Shown here piece by piece: positions 23,095 through 33,129 of a stretch of DNA of 64,000 bases. The notes beneath the pieces were generated by a model. It had not been told where the DNA came from. It saw only the letters and a program-made list of their open reading frames with translations, and did no database searches. The position numbers and the translations under genes were made by a program. How positions within the stretch are numbered: the first letter of the stretch is position 1; the number at the start of each line of letters is the position of its first letter. The stretch comes from Fragum whitleyi (lineage: Eukaryota > Mollusca > Bivalvia > Cardiida > Cardiidae), in assembly GCA_948146395.1 (NCBI GenBank), contig OX411556.1:31075056-31139055 (forward strand), in the 5' to 3' direction.

Positions 23095-26000
23095 GTAAAC
23101 CAATAACGTAAATTTTGTTTAGGATTAACAAAATTAGCGATATTTAATACCTTCTTTTAATAAAACATGCATAGAAATTATATAAATAGCTTCCTATTTC
23201 TTCAAGAGCCTATCAGACGCTTACAATTTCAAATTTGTCAGTGAAATCGCGATTTTTTTGTCTACTTATATTTATTTTCAATGTAGTTGTTGATTGTATA
23301 TTTTTAGTAATTTAGAGCGTTTTTGATCGATTTGAATGAGTATTTGGAGAGAATGAATAGAGCGATGAGTGAGTGACTTCGAATGGTTTTGATTGAGATG
23401 AGTGTCAATTTCACGATGTAACTAACTGTAGTACGTACAAAGCTTTATTTTGGTCAAACAAGAGTTTTTTTTTCTTTTAATCTCCTTTTCGGGCCAGGCT
23501 CGATACCCATCGCCTGCTGGAAGCTGGAGACCCTCCGCATGGAATCATTCCTACCAAGGGTTCAGTGCACGTAATCGCAAATCGAGATTTCGTCGAGTTT
23601 GTCATCACAGATCAGAGAGCCAAAGACTTTTTAGAGTGGTGTAAAAAGGTACTCGTGCCGGACGAAATTTTCTTTTCGAGTCTGCAACATAACCCGCACC
23701 TTGGCATACCCGGGTCTTATACAGGTAAAATATGTGACCCGTCACGCAAAAAGGGACCACCTGGGAAGTGCGTAAAGTATCGACCATAGTCAGACTGGGC
23801 GGTTTGTGCAGACTGACTAGGGTCAAAACTTTTCGCAGTGCGCTTATTTTCTGAATCAAGAATGTTCAATCTACCTTCCAGTGAAAGAATTTTTGAAATG
23901 CGACCTCTGGTTGACCAATGCTGCACCCAATCTCTTTTTCAAATATTAATTTTACAAATTTCCCAGATGGTACCTTTTCGCGTGACCGGTCACATATATT
24001 CAGCCTGTGCGTGACATTTCCAACAAGTTGAAATGTTAGTGAGGCACAAACATTGGGTAGGGTAGAAAGCCACATACTGTAAATAGAAAGTTACGTGATG
24101 GTCTACAGATACGTTCAGACCTTATCTATCTACTAAACGCATAGTGAAGTGTCTGGCCAGACTGTGCGGATACACAGGCTGGTCAGAGTCTTAGCTTTGT
24201 GCAAATCTAAAATTGTTGGAATTCTTACGCATAGGCTCAATTAGGGGATATAAAACGATTAGTAATTGAATACCTTATTAGCTCGGCTGTTCTTTTTAGA
24301 AAACCTGAGGTTTTATGATCACCTTGATGTTGGGGTGACAAACTTTAACCTTAGTCATATCTCTTGTTATTGAAGATACTTTCACGTAACTTGGCATGTG
24401 TGTTCCATCACAAGAGCTACCCAGACTATCTAGGGGTATAACCCTGGAAGCATTTCTGTAAAAGTTATTCTCCTTTTTTCGACTTGGAATTTTTGCATTA
24501 TCAAGCACCTTCAGGCAAGAGTTGCACCCCCGGGCGATGCTCTTGCTAAACCCAACGACAGATAAAAGATTTGCACAATTATTAAAATCTTCATCAACAA
24601 ATGGATTAAATCGAGGCTTACTCAGTTATATTTGTTTTCGGTGGCGAGTTTGATAAATTTCGTATTTTTTATCAAAAATTTGATATTGTATTAGAAGTAT
24701 GATATAATTCTTTTGCGATTAATCGAGGAAATTAGAGAATTTTGTTAATTCAAGTTACTTTTTGAAACATATAATGCCGTTTGACGTCAGCAAATGCATT
24801 TGTTTATTCACAACACTCTGAAGACGTTCTAATCTATCAACACTTCATTCAAGTAGCTTGAATCCTTGCACAATTTTATTGGCTTGTGTAAATTTTAAAG
24901 CTACTGCTAATGAAGATAACCAAAAGGAACCGGGTGTCGATAACAAAATATCGCTGATTTAGTATAAGGTCCACTTAAGTTCATTCAAAACTCGCTCTAT
25001 CAACTCTTTCAATGTAATTCGAATTCAGTCATAACCTTTCACATCGTCAATTTCGCGGTGTTTTTAAACTTTATTAAAAACACACCTACGGCAATTCACA
25101 CTGATCTGAATACAAAATAAAACAAAAAAAAAACAAAAAAAAAACAGACACATAGTAAGGTACAATTTCAACAACTACAACAAAAATACATTAAAAATGT
25201 CACAAACGCCGGTTATTTTGTTACACAAAGTTGTCTCATTTACGGTCTTATTAGGAATGGAAAAATGACTCTTTACCTTCAGTCTGAATTTCTACATTGT
25301 TGTTAATTTTTACAGGTATAATTCAAGAGGTTGATTTTGGTATAAATTGCTTAACTTCATTTTGATATTAGGTTTAAAGTCCCTTACAGCTAAATTATCA
25401 GCATTACAATAACACGATGACCCGATTTATTCACGGGCTTTCTTGGCATAACGAGTTCTCAGCAGATCCAAAATCCTTTGAATCATTCGCACACTCTTAA
25501 CCAGTTCTGCGTTCAGGATGACAAAGCAACGTAAACAGTTTGCTAAATATACCCCGCTTTGCACGCAAGTTCGCGTGCAAAGCGGGGTATAATTGGAAAA
25601 CTGTTTTCACCGTTTAGTAATCCTAAATGCATGGCTAGAGCGCATTCGTGATACAAAGCAAAGGTCTTTAACTTCATTCCAAAGTTTTTTGAGAGTGTTA
25701 CCCTGACCATTAACAGTTAGTTACATCGTGAAATTGACATTCACCTCAATCAAAATCATTCTAAATCGCTCACTCAGCGCTCCATTCACTCATTCAAAAC
25801 ACTCATTCAAACCATTAAAAATAACTCCAAACTCAATGAAATACATATAACAAAAACTTCGTTCAAAATAAAAAAATAGCTGGGGAAAAATTCGGGATTT
25901 CACTGAATCAATTGAAATTGTAAGCGTCTGATTAGTTCTTGAAGAAATAGGAAGTTATTTATAGAATATTAATGCATTTTTATTAAAGGGAGGTTATCAA

Positions 26001-26922
26001 TGTCGCTAATTTTGTTCATCCTGAACAAAATTTGCGATATCAGATTACTTCCCATTTAATTCACTCAAAACTCGCTCCACACACTCATTCAATTTCATTC
26101 CAAAATCATTCCAAAAACGCTCACCCTGTAAACTTCACGATGTTCTTAACTGAAACCACACAGGTGGCAGGACTAAAGGTATTATAATTATTTCGTACCC
26201 GGCGCGACGCCGCTGAAAAAAAAGATGAACTCGAAATGCAACTGAATGAGAGACATCGGCGAATTTCGAATGAAATGGGGGGGGGGGGGGGGGGGTTTAA
26301 TACAAGCTTCGTGTTAGCGTTTGGATTAATAACTCTCTTGTATAAAATTTCATTTCCCACGGACACCACCTGGTGGTCTAGGGGTCTAGAGCGTCGGCCT
26401 CTTGACCCAAAGGTCCTGAGTTCGATTCCCGGGAGCGGCTATCAATCTTGTTTCTTTAACTGGCCCCAAACATTCGGCGCGAGTACTGATGAATTTCCCA
26501 GGCAGCAGAATCGAGATGGATTGGTCTAAGTTGTAAGAACTTGTTTCCCAATCCACGTAAAATAAATAGGTTTAAACCGAACCAAATTTCATTTTCCAGG
26601 TGTTCCTGAATCATTCAAAGCGGAAGATGACACAGAAAAACCCTTCCTGGCTCGGTTCAAAAGCTGGAAGGACGGGTTCTTCCAGTGGCCTTGCCACGGC
26701 AAGTGGGTAAGGAAAATATGTGTAATAGGAGTCGGTGATCTGCCTCTATTGTCCACTAGAAAGGAATTGTTCGTGAACAAACTACATCAAAGTTTTCAAC
26801 CGATGGCATATGATTGTTTGGAAGAGTTGATTTTCAATCGAACCAGAGATTACTACTTGGGTAAAAGAATTTTTGACGTTCAGTGGTACAAACAGTTAGG
26901 TTTTGTGAAAAATAAAATTTAA
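18856..26922 (+). CDS. GCNT-like: GT14 beta-1,6-N-acetylglucosaminyltransferase (core-2/I-branching, GCNT-like)
   Basis: Type II Golgi glycosyltransferase that should add GlcNAc in beta-1,6 linkage to O-glycan cores or poly-LacNAc. Three coding exons: 18856-19748 (donor GTAAGT), 23498-23724 (acceptor GGGCCAG, donor GTAAAA) and 26600-26922 (acceptor TTTTCCAG, stop TAA). Phases 2 and 1 join to 480 codons, a normal length. Residues 9-29 are one hydrophobic signal anchor after a basic KRK start; 30-165 form a variable stem with several N-X-S/T sites. The GT14 domain starts near 171: FPIAFSILMYKGVEQCERLL, CIHVD (201-205), VIWGKISVLEADLHCMEELW, YFINLTGQEFPLKTN, NGANDMES; exon 2 adds PPHGIIPTKGSVHV, PDEIFFSSLQHNPHLGIPGS; exon 3 adds VRKICVIGVGDLPLL and FVNKLH, where relatives usually have FANKF. 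Nothing is broken. Acceptor specificity (core 2, core 4 or I-branch) cannot be told. MITE-B and SINE-B lie at its splice sites. An ATTAAA follows at 26942. Confidence 0.92.
20510..21260 (+). pseudogene. LINE ORF2 fragment (endonuclease to pre-RT linker) in GCNT intron 1
   Basis: Remains of a non-LTR retrotransposon. From about 20518 one frame reads VNSDGHRLLEMCQLTCLSLV, then after a deletion and frame change NFEIFDFNEHSDHAPILFSI; SDHAPI is the catalytic-site signature of the AP-like (EEP) endonuclease of LINEs. It continues through FTCFLRENAFTVFEK to a stop where a tryptophan is usual (before FNEKC at 21033), and after another shift QAFKLYRERNNINRQAFSLA, the linker before the reverse transcriptase. 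RT itself is absent. Several stops and shifts make it dead. Clade not determined. Confidence 0.7.
21261..21994. other. intron 1 of GCNT, unannotated part
   Basis: Shows no gene. The overlapping frames at 21425-21823 on both strands lack recognisable domains. The same holds for 19749-20509, left of the LINE fragment. Confidence 0.4.
21995..22251 (+). mobile_element. SINE-A copy, tandem member 1
   Basis: Full unit: head with GGTTAGTAGCGCTCGGACTG and GGGTTCGATCCCCGACGGCG, body with gatatcagccggaggctagg, ggtgtgagaaataccaggaatc and tail aagcggcgtaaaaccccattcaaac. This is the best-preserved SINE-A here. Confidence 0.85.
22252..22562 (+). mobile_element. SINE-A copy, tandem member 2, with doubled B box
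   Basis: Starts right after the AAC-rich tail of member 1. The head contains two B-box-like segments, GGGTTCGATTCCCGTCGGCA (22310) and GGGTTCGATCCCCGACGGCG (22345), implying fusion of two heads. Tail gtgttaaaccccattcaattcaattc. Confidence 0.8.
22563..22725 (+). mobile_element. SINE-A copy, tandem member 3 (head-less)
   Basis: Body only (cagacatttgtctcccac, gagtctaggaaagctc, tgttaaaagcgatataaaatac), more diverged than the two copies before it. Confidence 0.6.
22961..23428 (-). mobile_element. MITE-A copy 3
   Basis: 468 bp with intact TA on both sides (22959-22960, 23429-23430). Left end CAGTAAACAACATCGTGAAA, right end inverse (acgatgtaactaactg). The left arm of the central palindrome is replaced by a (GT)n-poly(G) tract. 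It ends 69 bp before GCNT exon 2. Confidence 0.85.
23059..23095. repeat. (GT)n plus poly(G) tract
   Basis: About 19 bases of GT followed by 18 G, inside MITE-A copy 3. Confidence 0.95.
23733..23994 (+). mobile_element. MITE-B copy 1, next to the exon 2 donor of GCNT
   Basis: 262 bp with TA on both sides (23731-23732, 23995-23996) and ends TGTGACCCGTCACGC / inverse TGTGACCGGTCACGC. Interior includes gtcagactgggcgg and a mirrored ctgactagggtc. The donor GT of exon 2 is at 23725-23726, so the element starts at intron position 9. Confidence 0.85.
23999..24239. mobile_element. MITE-C copy 3
   Basis: Begins 4 bp after the MITE-B duplication with AGCCTGTGCGTGACATTTCC, ends with the inverse (gttggaattcttacgcataggctc). 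Confidence 0.8.
24240..25506. other. intron 2 of GCNT, unannotated part
   Basis: No gene recognised. 24970-25070 (gttcattcaaaactcgctc...cacatcgtcaatttcgcggtg) looks like the right end of a worn MITE-A. The rest is AT-rich with a run of A near 25125-25145. Confidence 0.45.
25507..25630. mobile_element. fold-back MITE-G copy 2
   Basis: Starts CTGCGTTCAGGATGACAAAG. The centre is a perfect GC-rich hairpin, ATACCCCGCTTTGCACGC, loop aagttc, then the inverse. The right end is worn (gtaatcctaaatgca). Confidence 0.75.
25714..26152 (+). mobile_element. MITE-A copy 4
   Basis: CAGTTAGTTACATCGTGAAA to the inverse at 26152 (cacgatgttcttaactg). Central palindrome at 25986-26056 is nearly complete. Lies in GCNT intron 2. 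Confidence 0.85.
26277..26295. repeat. poly(G) tract
   Basis: Nineteen G in a row in GCNT intron 2. Confidence 0.97.
26360..26583 (+). mobile_element. SINE-B copy 2 at the exon 3 acceptor of GCNT
   Basis: 224 bp, tRNA-like head (TGGTCTAGGGGTCTAGAGCG and GAGTTCGATTCCCGGGAGCG) to a tail aaaataaataggtttaaaccgaacc. Flanked by a 15-bp duplication: AAATTTCATTTCCCA at 26345-26359 and AAATTTCATTTTCCA at 26584-26598, 14 of 15 identical. The right duplicate ends in the CA of the exon 3 acceptor CAG (26597-26599). Confidence 0.88.
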
Positions 26923-27269
26923 CGGTATTTAATTATTTTAAATTAAAGCTCTGAGCTGAATCAATAGCTGAATGGTAGCGAGCTATTGCCATGGCGATAT
27001 TTACCTAAAGTATCCGTCCTTGTGAGAGATAACGTTTTGTTTTAAAATCCCCTCGTATCTACTGGTTAAGTAAAATAATAAAGAAATATAAATAAGTGGA
27101 GGAAGAGACCTACTACAGTTGAAAACAATCGCAGTCGGTCTTTCAACGCAAGAGACCGCATTCCTGTTAATAAGAATTGCTAGAGAAAGGTAACTTCATG
27201 GGTAGTTCGTTTCTGTGACGACGTCTCTGTGACGACGTCCCGGTACTCAAGTGTCGGTGTACTCCATCC
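26923..27269. other. 3' flank of GCNT-like gene
   Basis: Contains ATTAAA at 26942 and AATAAA near 27077, either of which could serve polyadenylation. No other feature up to the repeat at 27270. Confidence 0.45.
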
Positions 27270-27404
27270 CTACATTTTGAGCTTCACTCGGACTTCTTCG
27301 TAAACAAGAAATCGCCTCGGACGTAAGTGTAGTAATTTCTGGTCATTTTTAAGATAATAAGGCTTCAGGTGGTACTTTGGCCAATGAGTGGCTACATGAA
27401 GAAA
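27270..27404 (+). repeat. dispersed repeat I, left part (interrupted)
   Basis: cactcggacttcttcgtaaac through ggtggtactttggccaatgag is like 30305-30430 and 38700-38815. It stops where the pearl-like element begins and resumes at about 30090. Confidence 0.65.
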
Positions 27405-30090
27405 CAAGAGGGCCGTTGGCCCTGGGTCGCTCACCTGAGAAAAAAGCTTCATTACCAAGGTATGTCCATGCAACCACAGAAAAAGAGATTTTCACTTATT
27501 CAATCAGATAACATTTGAAATAATCCTTCCCCCCCCCCCCCCCCCCTGCTCCTCCCCTGGTCATTATTTATTTAAGCTTTTTTATAAAAGGTCTGTGATC
27601 AGCTAATCTATGCAAGATATACAGGGTGAGTCTGAGACTTTTAAAGTTTTCTTTAATGAGTTGATCAATACATGTCAAATATAAAGGCTGTAGGGATTCA
27701 AAATTCTCAACAAAGCACTTCCCCTCCCCCAAGATGCTCTGCACCTGGTGAATCTACAGTCATGATTTTAGCTAATTCAATTAATGTCCATATGCTGATC
27801 ATCCATACCAATTTTCAAGTCTGTAGGACTCCTGGTTCATTAGAAGAAGTTTAAAGATTTCAAAAATGGTCCAAAGTACTACCCCCTCCCCTAGACACTC
27901 AGCACCTGGTGACCCTTAAGTCATGATTTCAGCTATTTATTAATGTTAATATATTGATCACCCATGACAATTTTCAAGTCTGTTGGGTTCCTGATCCAGG
28001 AGAAGAATAAGGTTAAAGATTTCAAAATTGATCCAAAGTAGTACCCCCTCCCAACTAATGCTCCGCATCTGGTGGCCCTACATTCATGATTTTAGATATT
28101 TTATTTTAGATCCATATGCTTCTCATCCATGCAAATATTGAAGTCTATAGGGCTCCTGGTTCATTAGATGATGAAGGTTAAAGATTACAAAATTTTCACA
28201 AAAGTACTACCCCCTCCCCCCTGGTGCTCCACACCTGGGGGCAATAGAGTCATGATTTTAGCTATTTTTAATAAGGTATATGAGCTGATCCTCCATGCCA
28301 ATTTTAAGTCTGTAGGGCTTGTGGTTCAGAAGAAGAAGAAGGTTGAAGATTACAAAATTTTCACAAAAGTACTACCCTCTCCCCCCTGATGCTCCGCACC
28401 TGATGAATCTACAGTCATGATTTTAGCTTTTTTTATAAAGGTCAATACGCTGATCATCCATGCCAATATTCAAATCTGTCAGGCTCCTGGTTCAGAAGAG
28501 GAAGAAGGTTAAAGATTACAAAATTTTCACAAAAGTACTACCCCCTACCCCCTGGTGCTCCGCACCTGGTGGCATTAGAGTCATGATTTTAGCTATTTTT
28601 ATTAAGGTCTATGAGCTGATCCTCCATGCCAATTTTCAAGTCTTTAGGGCTTTTGGTTCAGAAGAAGAAGAAGGTTAAAGATTACAAAATTCTCACAAAA
28701 GTACTACCCTCTCCCCCCTGATGCTCCGCACCTGATGAATCTACAGTCATGATTTTAGCTATTTTTATAGAGGTCCATATGCTGATCATCCATGCCAATA
28801 TTCAAATCTCTAAGGCTCCTGGTTCATTAGATGATGAAGGTTAAAGATTACAAAATTTTCACAAAAGTACTACCCCCTCCCCCCTGGTGCTCCACACCTG
28901 GGGGCAATAGAGTCATGATTTTAGCCATTTTTAATAAGGTATATGAGCTGATCCTCCATGCCAATTTTAAGTCTGTAGGGCTTGTGGTTCAGAAGAAGAA
29001 GAAGGTTAAAGATTACAAAATTTTCACAAAAGTACTACCCTCTCCCCCCTGATGCTCCGCACCTGATGAATCTACAGTCATGATTTTAGCTTTTTTTTAT
29101 AAAGGTCAATACGCTGATCATCCATGCCAATATTCAAATCTGTCAGGCTCCTGGTTCAGAAGAGGAAGAAGGTTAAAGATTACAAAATTTTCACAAAAGT
29201 ACTACCCCCTACCCCCTGGTGCTCCGCACCTGGTGGCATTAGAGTCATGATTTAGCTATTTTTATTAAGGTCTATGAGCTGATCCTCCATGCCAATTTTC
29301 AAGTCTTTAGGGCTTTTGGTTCAGAAGAAGAAGAAGGTTAAAGATTACAAAATTCTCACAAAAGTACTACCCTCTCCCCCCTGATGCTCCGCACCTGATG
29401 AATCTACAGTCATGATTTTAGCTATTTTTATAGAGGTCCATATGCTGATCATCCATGCCAATATTCAAATCTCTAAGGCTCCTGGTTCAGAAGAAGAAGA
29501 AGGTTAAAGATTACAAAATTTTCACAAAAGTACTACCCCTCCCCCCTGGTGCTCCGCACCTGGCAGCCCAAAAGATATGATTTTAGCTATTTTTATTAAG
29601 GTCTATGAGCTGATCCTCCATGCCAATTTTCAAGTCTGTAGGGCTCCTGGTTCCGAAGAAGAAGAAGCTTAAAGATTATAAAATTTACCCAAAGTACTAT
29701 CCCCTACCCCCTGGTGCTCCGCACCTGGTGGCCCAAAAGATATGATTTTAGCTATTTTATTTCAGGTCTATGAACTGATCATCCATGCCAAGTTTTAAGG
29801 CTGTAGGACCACTGGTTGAGAAGGAGAAGAATTTTAAAGACTTTCTTAAAATTTCACCTTTTGTTGCCATAGCAACCAGAGTTTTTCATGGATTTCAATT
29901 CTTTTAGCTATAAGGGGACCACCTAAGCAACATTTCTGTAAAATTTGGTGTTAATTGGCCGAGTAGTTTAGGAGGAGATGTCGTTTAAAGAAATTGTTGA
30001 CGGACGACGGACGACGACCGACGGACGGACGCCGGATGAAAGGTGATCACAATAGCTCACATGAGCACTTCGTGCTCAGGTGAGCTAAAA
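27405..30090 (+). mobile_element. large pearl-like element with ~165-bp tandem core
   Basis: Left end contains GGGTCGCTCACCTGAG; right end is its approximate inverse CTCAGGTGAGCTA after a hairpin (TCACATGAGCAC ttc GTGCTCAGGTGA). Between are about 13-14 core units of 158-167 bp, each with aaggttaaagattacaaaat, a C-rich taccccctcccccctgg, and catgattttagc. Then comes an ACGG-rich stretch (30001-30037). Known: oyster pearl elements have ~160-bp core repeats, an ACGG microsatellite and a 3' hairpin, and have been linked to Helitron-type transposition. Open frames of 60-73 codons inside are a by-product of the repeats. Confidence 0.75.
27529..27546. repeat. poly(C) tract
   Basis: Eighteen C in a row near the left end of the pearl-like element. 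Confidence 0.97.
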
Positions 30091-30750
30091 ATCATTTCTT
30101 CACTGCTTAGCGATCGTCTGTGGAGATTTTTTTGCATATTATAATTGGAAAACAAAACTCAGTAAAACGCTGCGCTTTGTTTCCAGATTGTGATATGCCT
30201 AGTTTTGAACTTTCGTTGAATTTGTTTCTAGCAACTTCATCTTCAGTACCGTTTGTGACGTCATATAACCCATGTGCGATGTGACGCGCTTTCATGGCTG
30301 CGCTTTCGGAACATCGCTCGGATTTTCCGTAAACTGGAAAGTACATCGGACGTAAAAGAAGTAATTTCGGGTTATTTTTCAAGTAATACGGCTACTGGTG
30401 GCACTTTGGTCAATACGCTTGAAGAAAAAACAAATTTATTTACTGCTTTCCGATCATATATAGAGGTATTTTGGGCTTATAATAATTCAATTACAAACGC
30501 AGTAAAACACTGCGATTTGTTATCAAACATTTTATGCACAGTTTAAATCTTTCGTTGTTTTGTTATTTTTTTTTCTCAAGGCAATCGTAATGTTTGTGAC
30601 GTCATTTTACCCACGCGCGAAATGACGCGATTTCATGACTGCGCTCGTATTTTTCCCGAGGTCTATTCCGTAGAATCGCCGAGTGTTACCGATTTGGCTG
30701 AGCCCTCATAATTCACGAGGTTCATTCCGTAGAATCGCCGAGGATTCCCT
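30091..30750 (+). repeat. dispersed repeat I, right part, two tandem units
   Basis: Two direct units, 30095-30300 and 30435-30650, both with a TGACGTCA palindrome (30255, 30598), then atgacgcg and tcatg(g/a)ctgcgct. It closes with gaggtctattccgtagaatcgccga twice (30659, 30718). Same order of segments at 38690-39060. Confidence 0.65.
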
Positions 30751-30939
30751 ATTTCCATTTTTATAAAAAAAAATATTAAAATCGGCACGATTCGTGTTTC
30801 TCAGAAGACACATTTTGCTAGCGGAAGACAACAACATTAATTCGTCAATGAGTGTACGTCATTGCAGCGCTTGAAAATGCATTGGTGCTTACGACGACAC
30901 TTTCAATAGGTTTACAACGATACATGTACAATTTAAAAA

Positions 30940-31232
30940 TCGTGCTATTGACTGTCATTCCGATCAAAACCATTCTAAATCGTTCACTTAGCGCTCACTT
31001 CATTCGTTCCAAACACTCACTCAAATATATTCAAATACGTTCCAAAATCATTAAAAAGATAAAATCAATAAATACATTCAATAGAAAATTCAAGAAAAAA
31101 AGTCATATTCACTGATCAAAATTTGTTAGCGTATGATGGGCTTCTGAAGACAAAGAAAGTTTTTCATAGAACCTGTATGCTTTTTTTATTAAAAGAATGT
31201 AATAAATGCGTTAATTTTGTTCAGGCCGAGTA
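30940..31232 (+). mobile_element. MITE-A copy 5 (partial)
   Basis: gatcaaaaccattctaaatcg through ttaattttgttcagg; ends worn and the right half missing. Confidence 0.6.
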
Positions 31233-31489
31233 ACCAGATCAGGGGCAAAAACCGATCATTCCTCATAACATCATTCTACATCTTGTTCTCTCCCTTTAAC
31301 ACTGGTATGTTAATAATAAATGATATACACATGTAAGAGCGTGAATACGTATGTTCTCTTCTTCGATAAAGTTTTCACTGTGCTAAATGAAAAGCAAATC
31401 GTTCAATTCATTCTATAATTCAAAACTCAATTCGGTTACAAAATGATTGAACTTCTACATGAATGAAAGAAACCTTTTCATGTACATGT

Positions 31490-31652
31490 ACTACCATCAC
31501 ATCCTTTCCTATCCTCCAACTGATATCCCACAACCTATTGGTGGGAGACACATAGTAGGAGAGGATGAATGCCGCCGTCGGGGATGGAACCCAAGACCTT
31601 TTGAATGATCGTCCGGCGCGCTTCCAACTGCGCTATGACAGCGGCTATCGAT
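31490..31652 (-). mobile_element. SINE-A copy
   Basis: Minus strand: head with B box GGGTTCCATCCCCGACGGCG, body up to aggataggaaaggatgtg. Tail half absent. Confidence 0.7.
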
Positions 31653-31905
31653 CAGACTTTAACGGAGAAATTTAAAAGGGCATGTGAAGTTAGGTTGAAT
31701 TCTGACCAGCAGTTTCAGAGAAGATTTTTCAATATTTCAACATATAGGACTATTTTTGGTGGCGCGACAGACCGAAGTACCCATACCAAACCAAATCAGA
31801 ATTTATCGAAGAAATCTGAAAGAGCATGTTTAGTAAAGTTTGGTTGCGTTCTGTATATGAGATTCAGAGAAGATTTTTTTCTATAGATTTCGCCATTGAG
31901 GGCCA
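31653..31905 (+). repeat. pearl-like core units, variant 2
   Basis: One and a half units (gaagttaggttgaattctgacc, tttcagagaagattttt, tggcgcgacagacc) of the core also seen five times at 38120-39320. Confidence 0.6.
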
Positions 31906-31907
31906 AT

Positions 31908-32110
31908 GTTTTAGCTCACCTGAGTACTTAAGCTTTTGTCCGGCGTCCGCCTGTCTTTATGTCCTTCAACAATTATAATAATATCCTCCCTGAAACTTAT
32001 GATCAGAATTAGACCAAATTTCACAGATATGACCCCTGTATCATGCTTTTTCAAAATATTTCAAAAATTTTGAAACGGCTTATGTCAAGGGGTAAGGTAC
32101 CTTATAGACG
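31908..32110 (-). mobile_element. pearl-like right end, opposite orientation
   Basis: TTTAGCTCACCTGAGTACTT then cttttgtccggcgtccgcc is the inverse of the terminal hairpin and ACGG tract seen at 30001-30088. A truncated core follows. Confidence 0.6.
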
Positions 32111-33129
32111 ATTGTCTTGTTATCTCGCTACAGGAAATAATGTTCACAGAATCTTTCTCAAACTTGCTCAGGATGTTTGTCTAATCACAAGAAAGAACCC
32201 TTTTGATTTTAGTGACATTCAAACTTGTGTCACAGGAAAAGCTACCCTATAAACAAATTTCTAGTTTCCATTCTACAGGTCACAATTCATGTATAACCAG
32301 GATTCGCTCTTATGAGCAGTGATAGCAGTGCATTTGTGTGCAAATCACTGGTCAAATTAGCTATTTGGTTTATACATGTTTTTTTATATTATCCTAAGTG
32401 TTTGAAATGTATTTGTCAAGTTGTTTGTTTGTACATATGTTTGTTTGACCTTCTTGATTCATTGTACACCATTGTTGTGTAACAAGGAACTGTATAGTTT
32501 ACGTTACTTCAAAATAAAACATCTATCTACCTATATCCTCTATTTACCTTGTTTTCGTCGATGTTACAGAAATGCAAGTTTTTAAAAATAATTGCATTAT
32601 GTCACTGTTCTAAAACTATCAATAGGATATCATGGAAAATATCATACGGGATTTTATCACATATTCGGGATATTTGTATATTTATAAGATAATTATTCAA
32701 CATGAACAACTATGTAAACAATATCGTTGAGGAGGTTGATGGGAGACGGCGGTTTCTTATGAATAAAATATCAAACGTAAAAAAAGATTAGTCAAAATCT
32801 ATATTGATTTTTTGCATAATTATAGAAGAGACGTCCCAAAGTTATCGAATCCATTTGTAAAAATATTCTCCTATCGATTAGTAAACAAGTTATAACGACG
32901 AGTTCATTTATTAGCCAATCAGTATCTATGAACAATTTTTGATTGGCTGACATTCATGTCGATTGGTAAAAAATACTTCGCGAAAAGTACGATCATGCAA
33001 CTAAGTTAACCACATAAACAAATCCACACAAAAAATCGTTCTATAAACAAAAAATGAATTATTAACATGTTTTCTAAAGCGAACCATCATGAACATATTG
33101 TGTACTTCGGAAAAACACTCGCTTCTTGT
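32111..33129. other. spacer with an inverted repeat copy
   Basis: 32490-32700 is the inverse of the 13431-13620 element (ttttcgtcgatgttacag, tatcatacgggatttt). No gene recognised in the rest. Confidence 0.45.

Noticed and set aside
28168..29052. Repeated 73-codon frames (MMKVKDYKIFTKV...)
   Set aside because: Translations of the pearl-like core repeat; identical because the DNA is duplicated.
27528..30090. CRISPR-like array
   Set aside because: Eukaryotic context, units are ~165 bp and directly adjacent without unique spacers.
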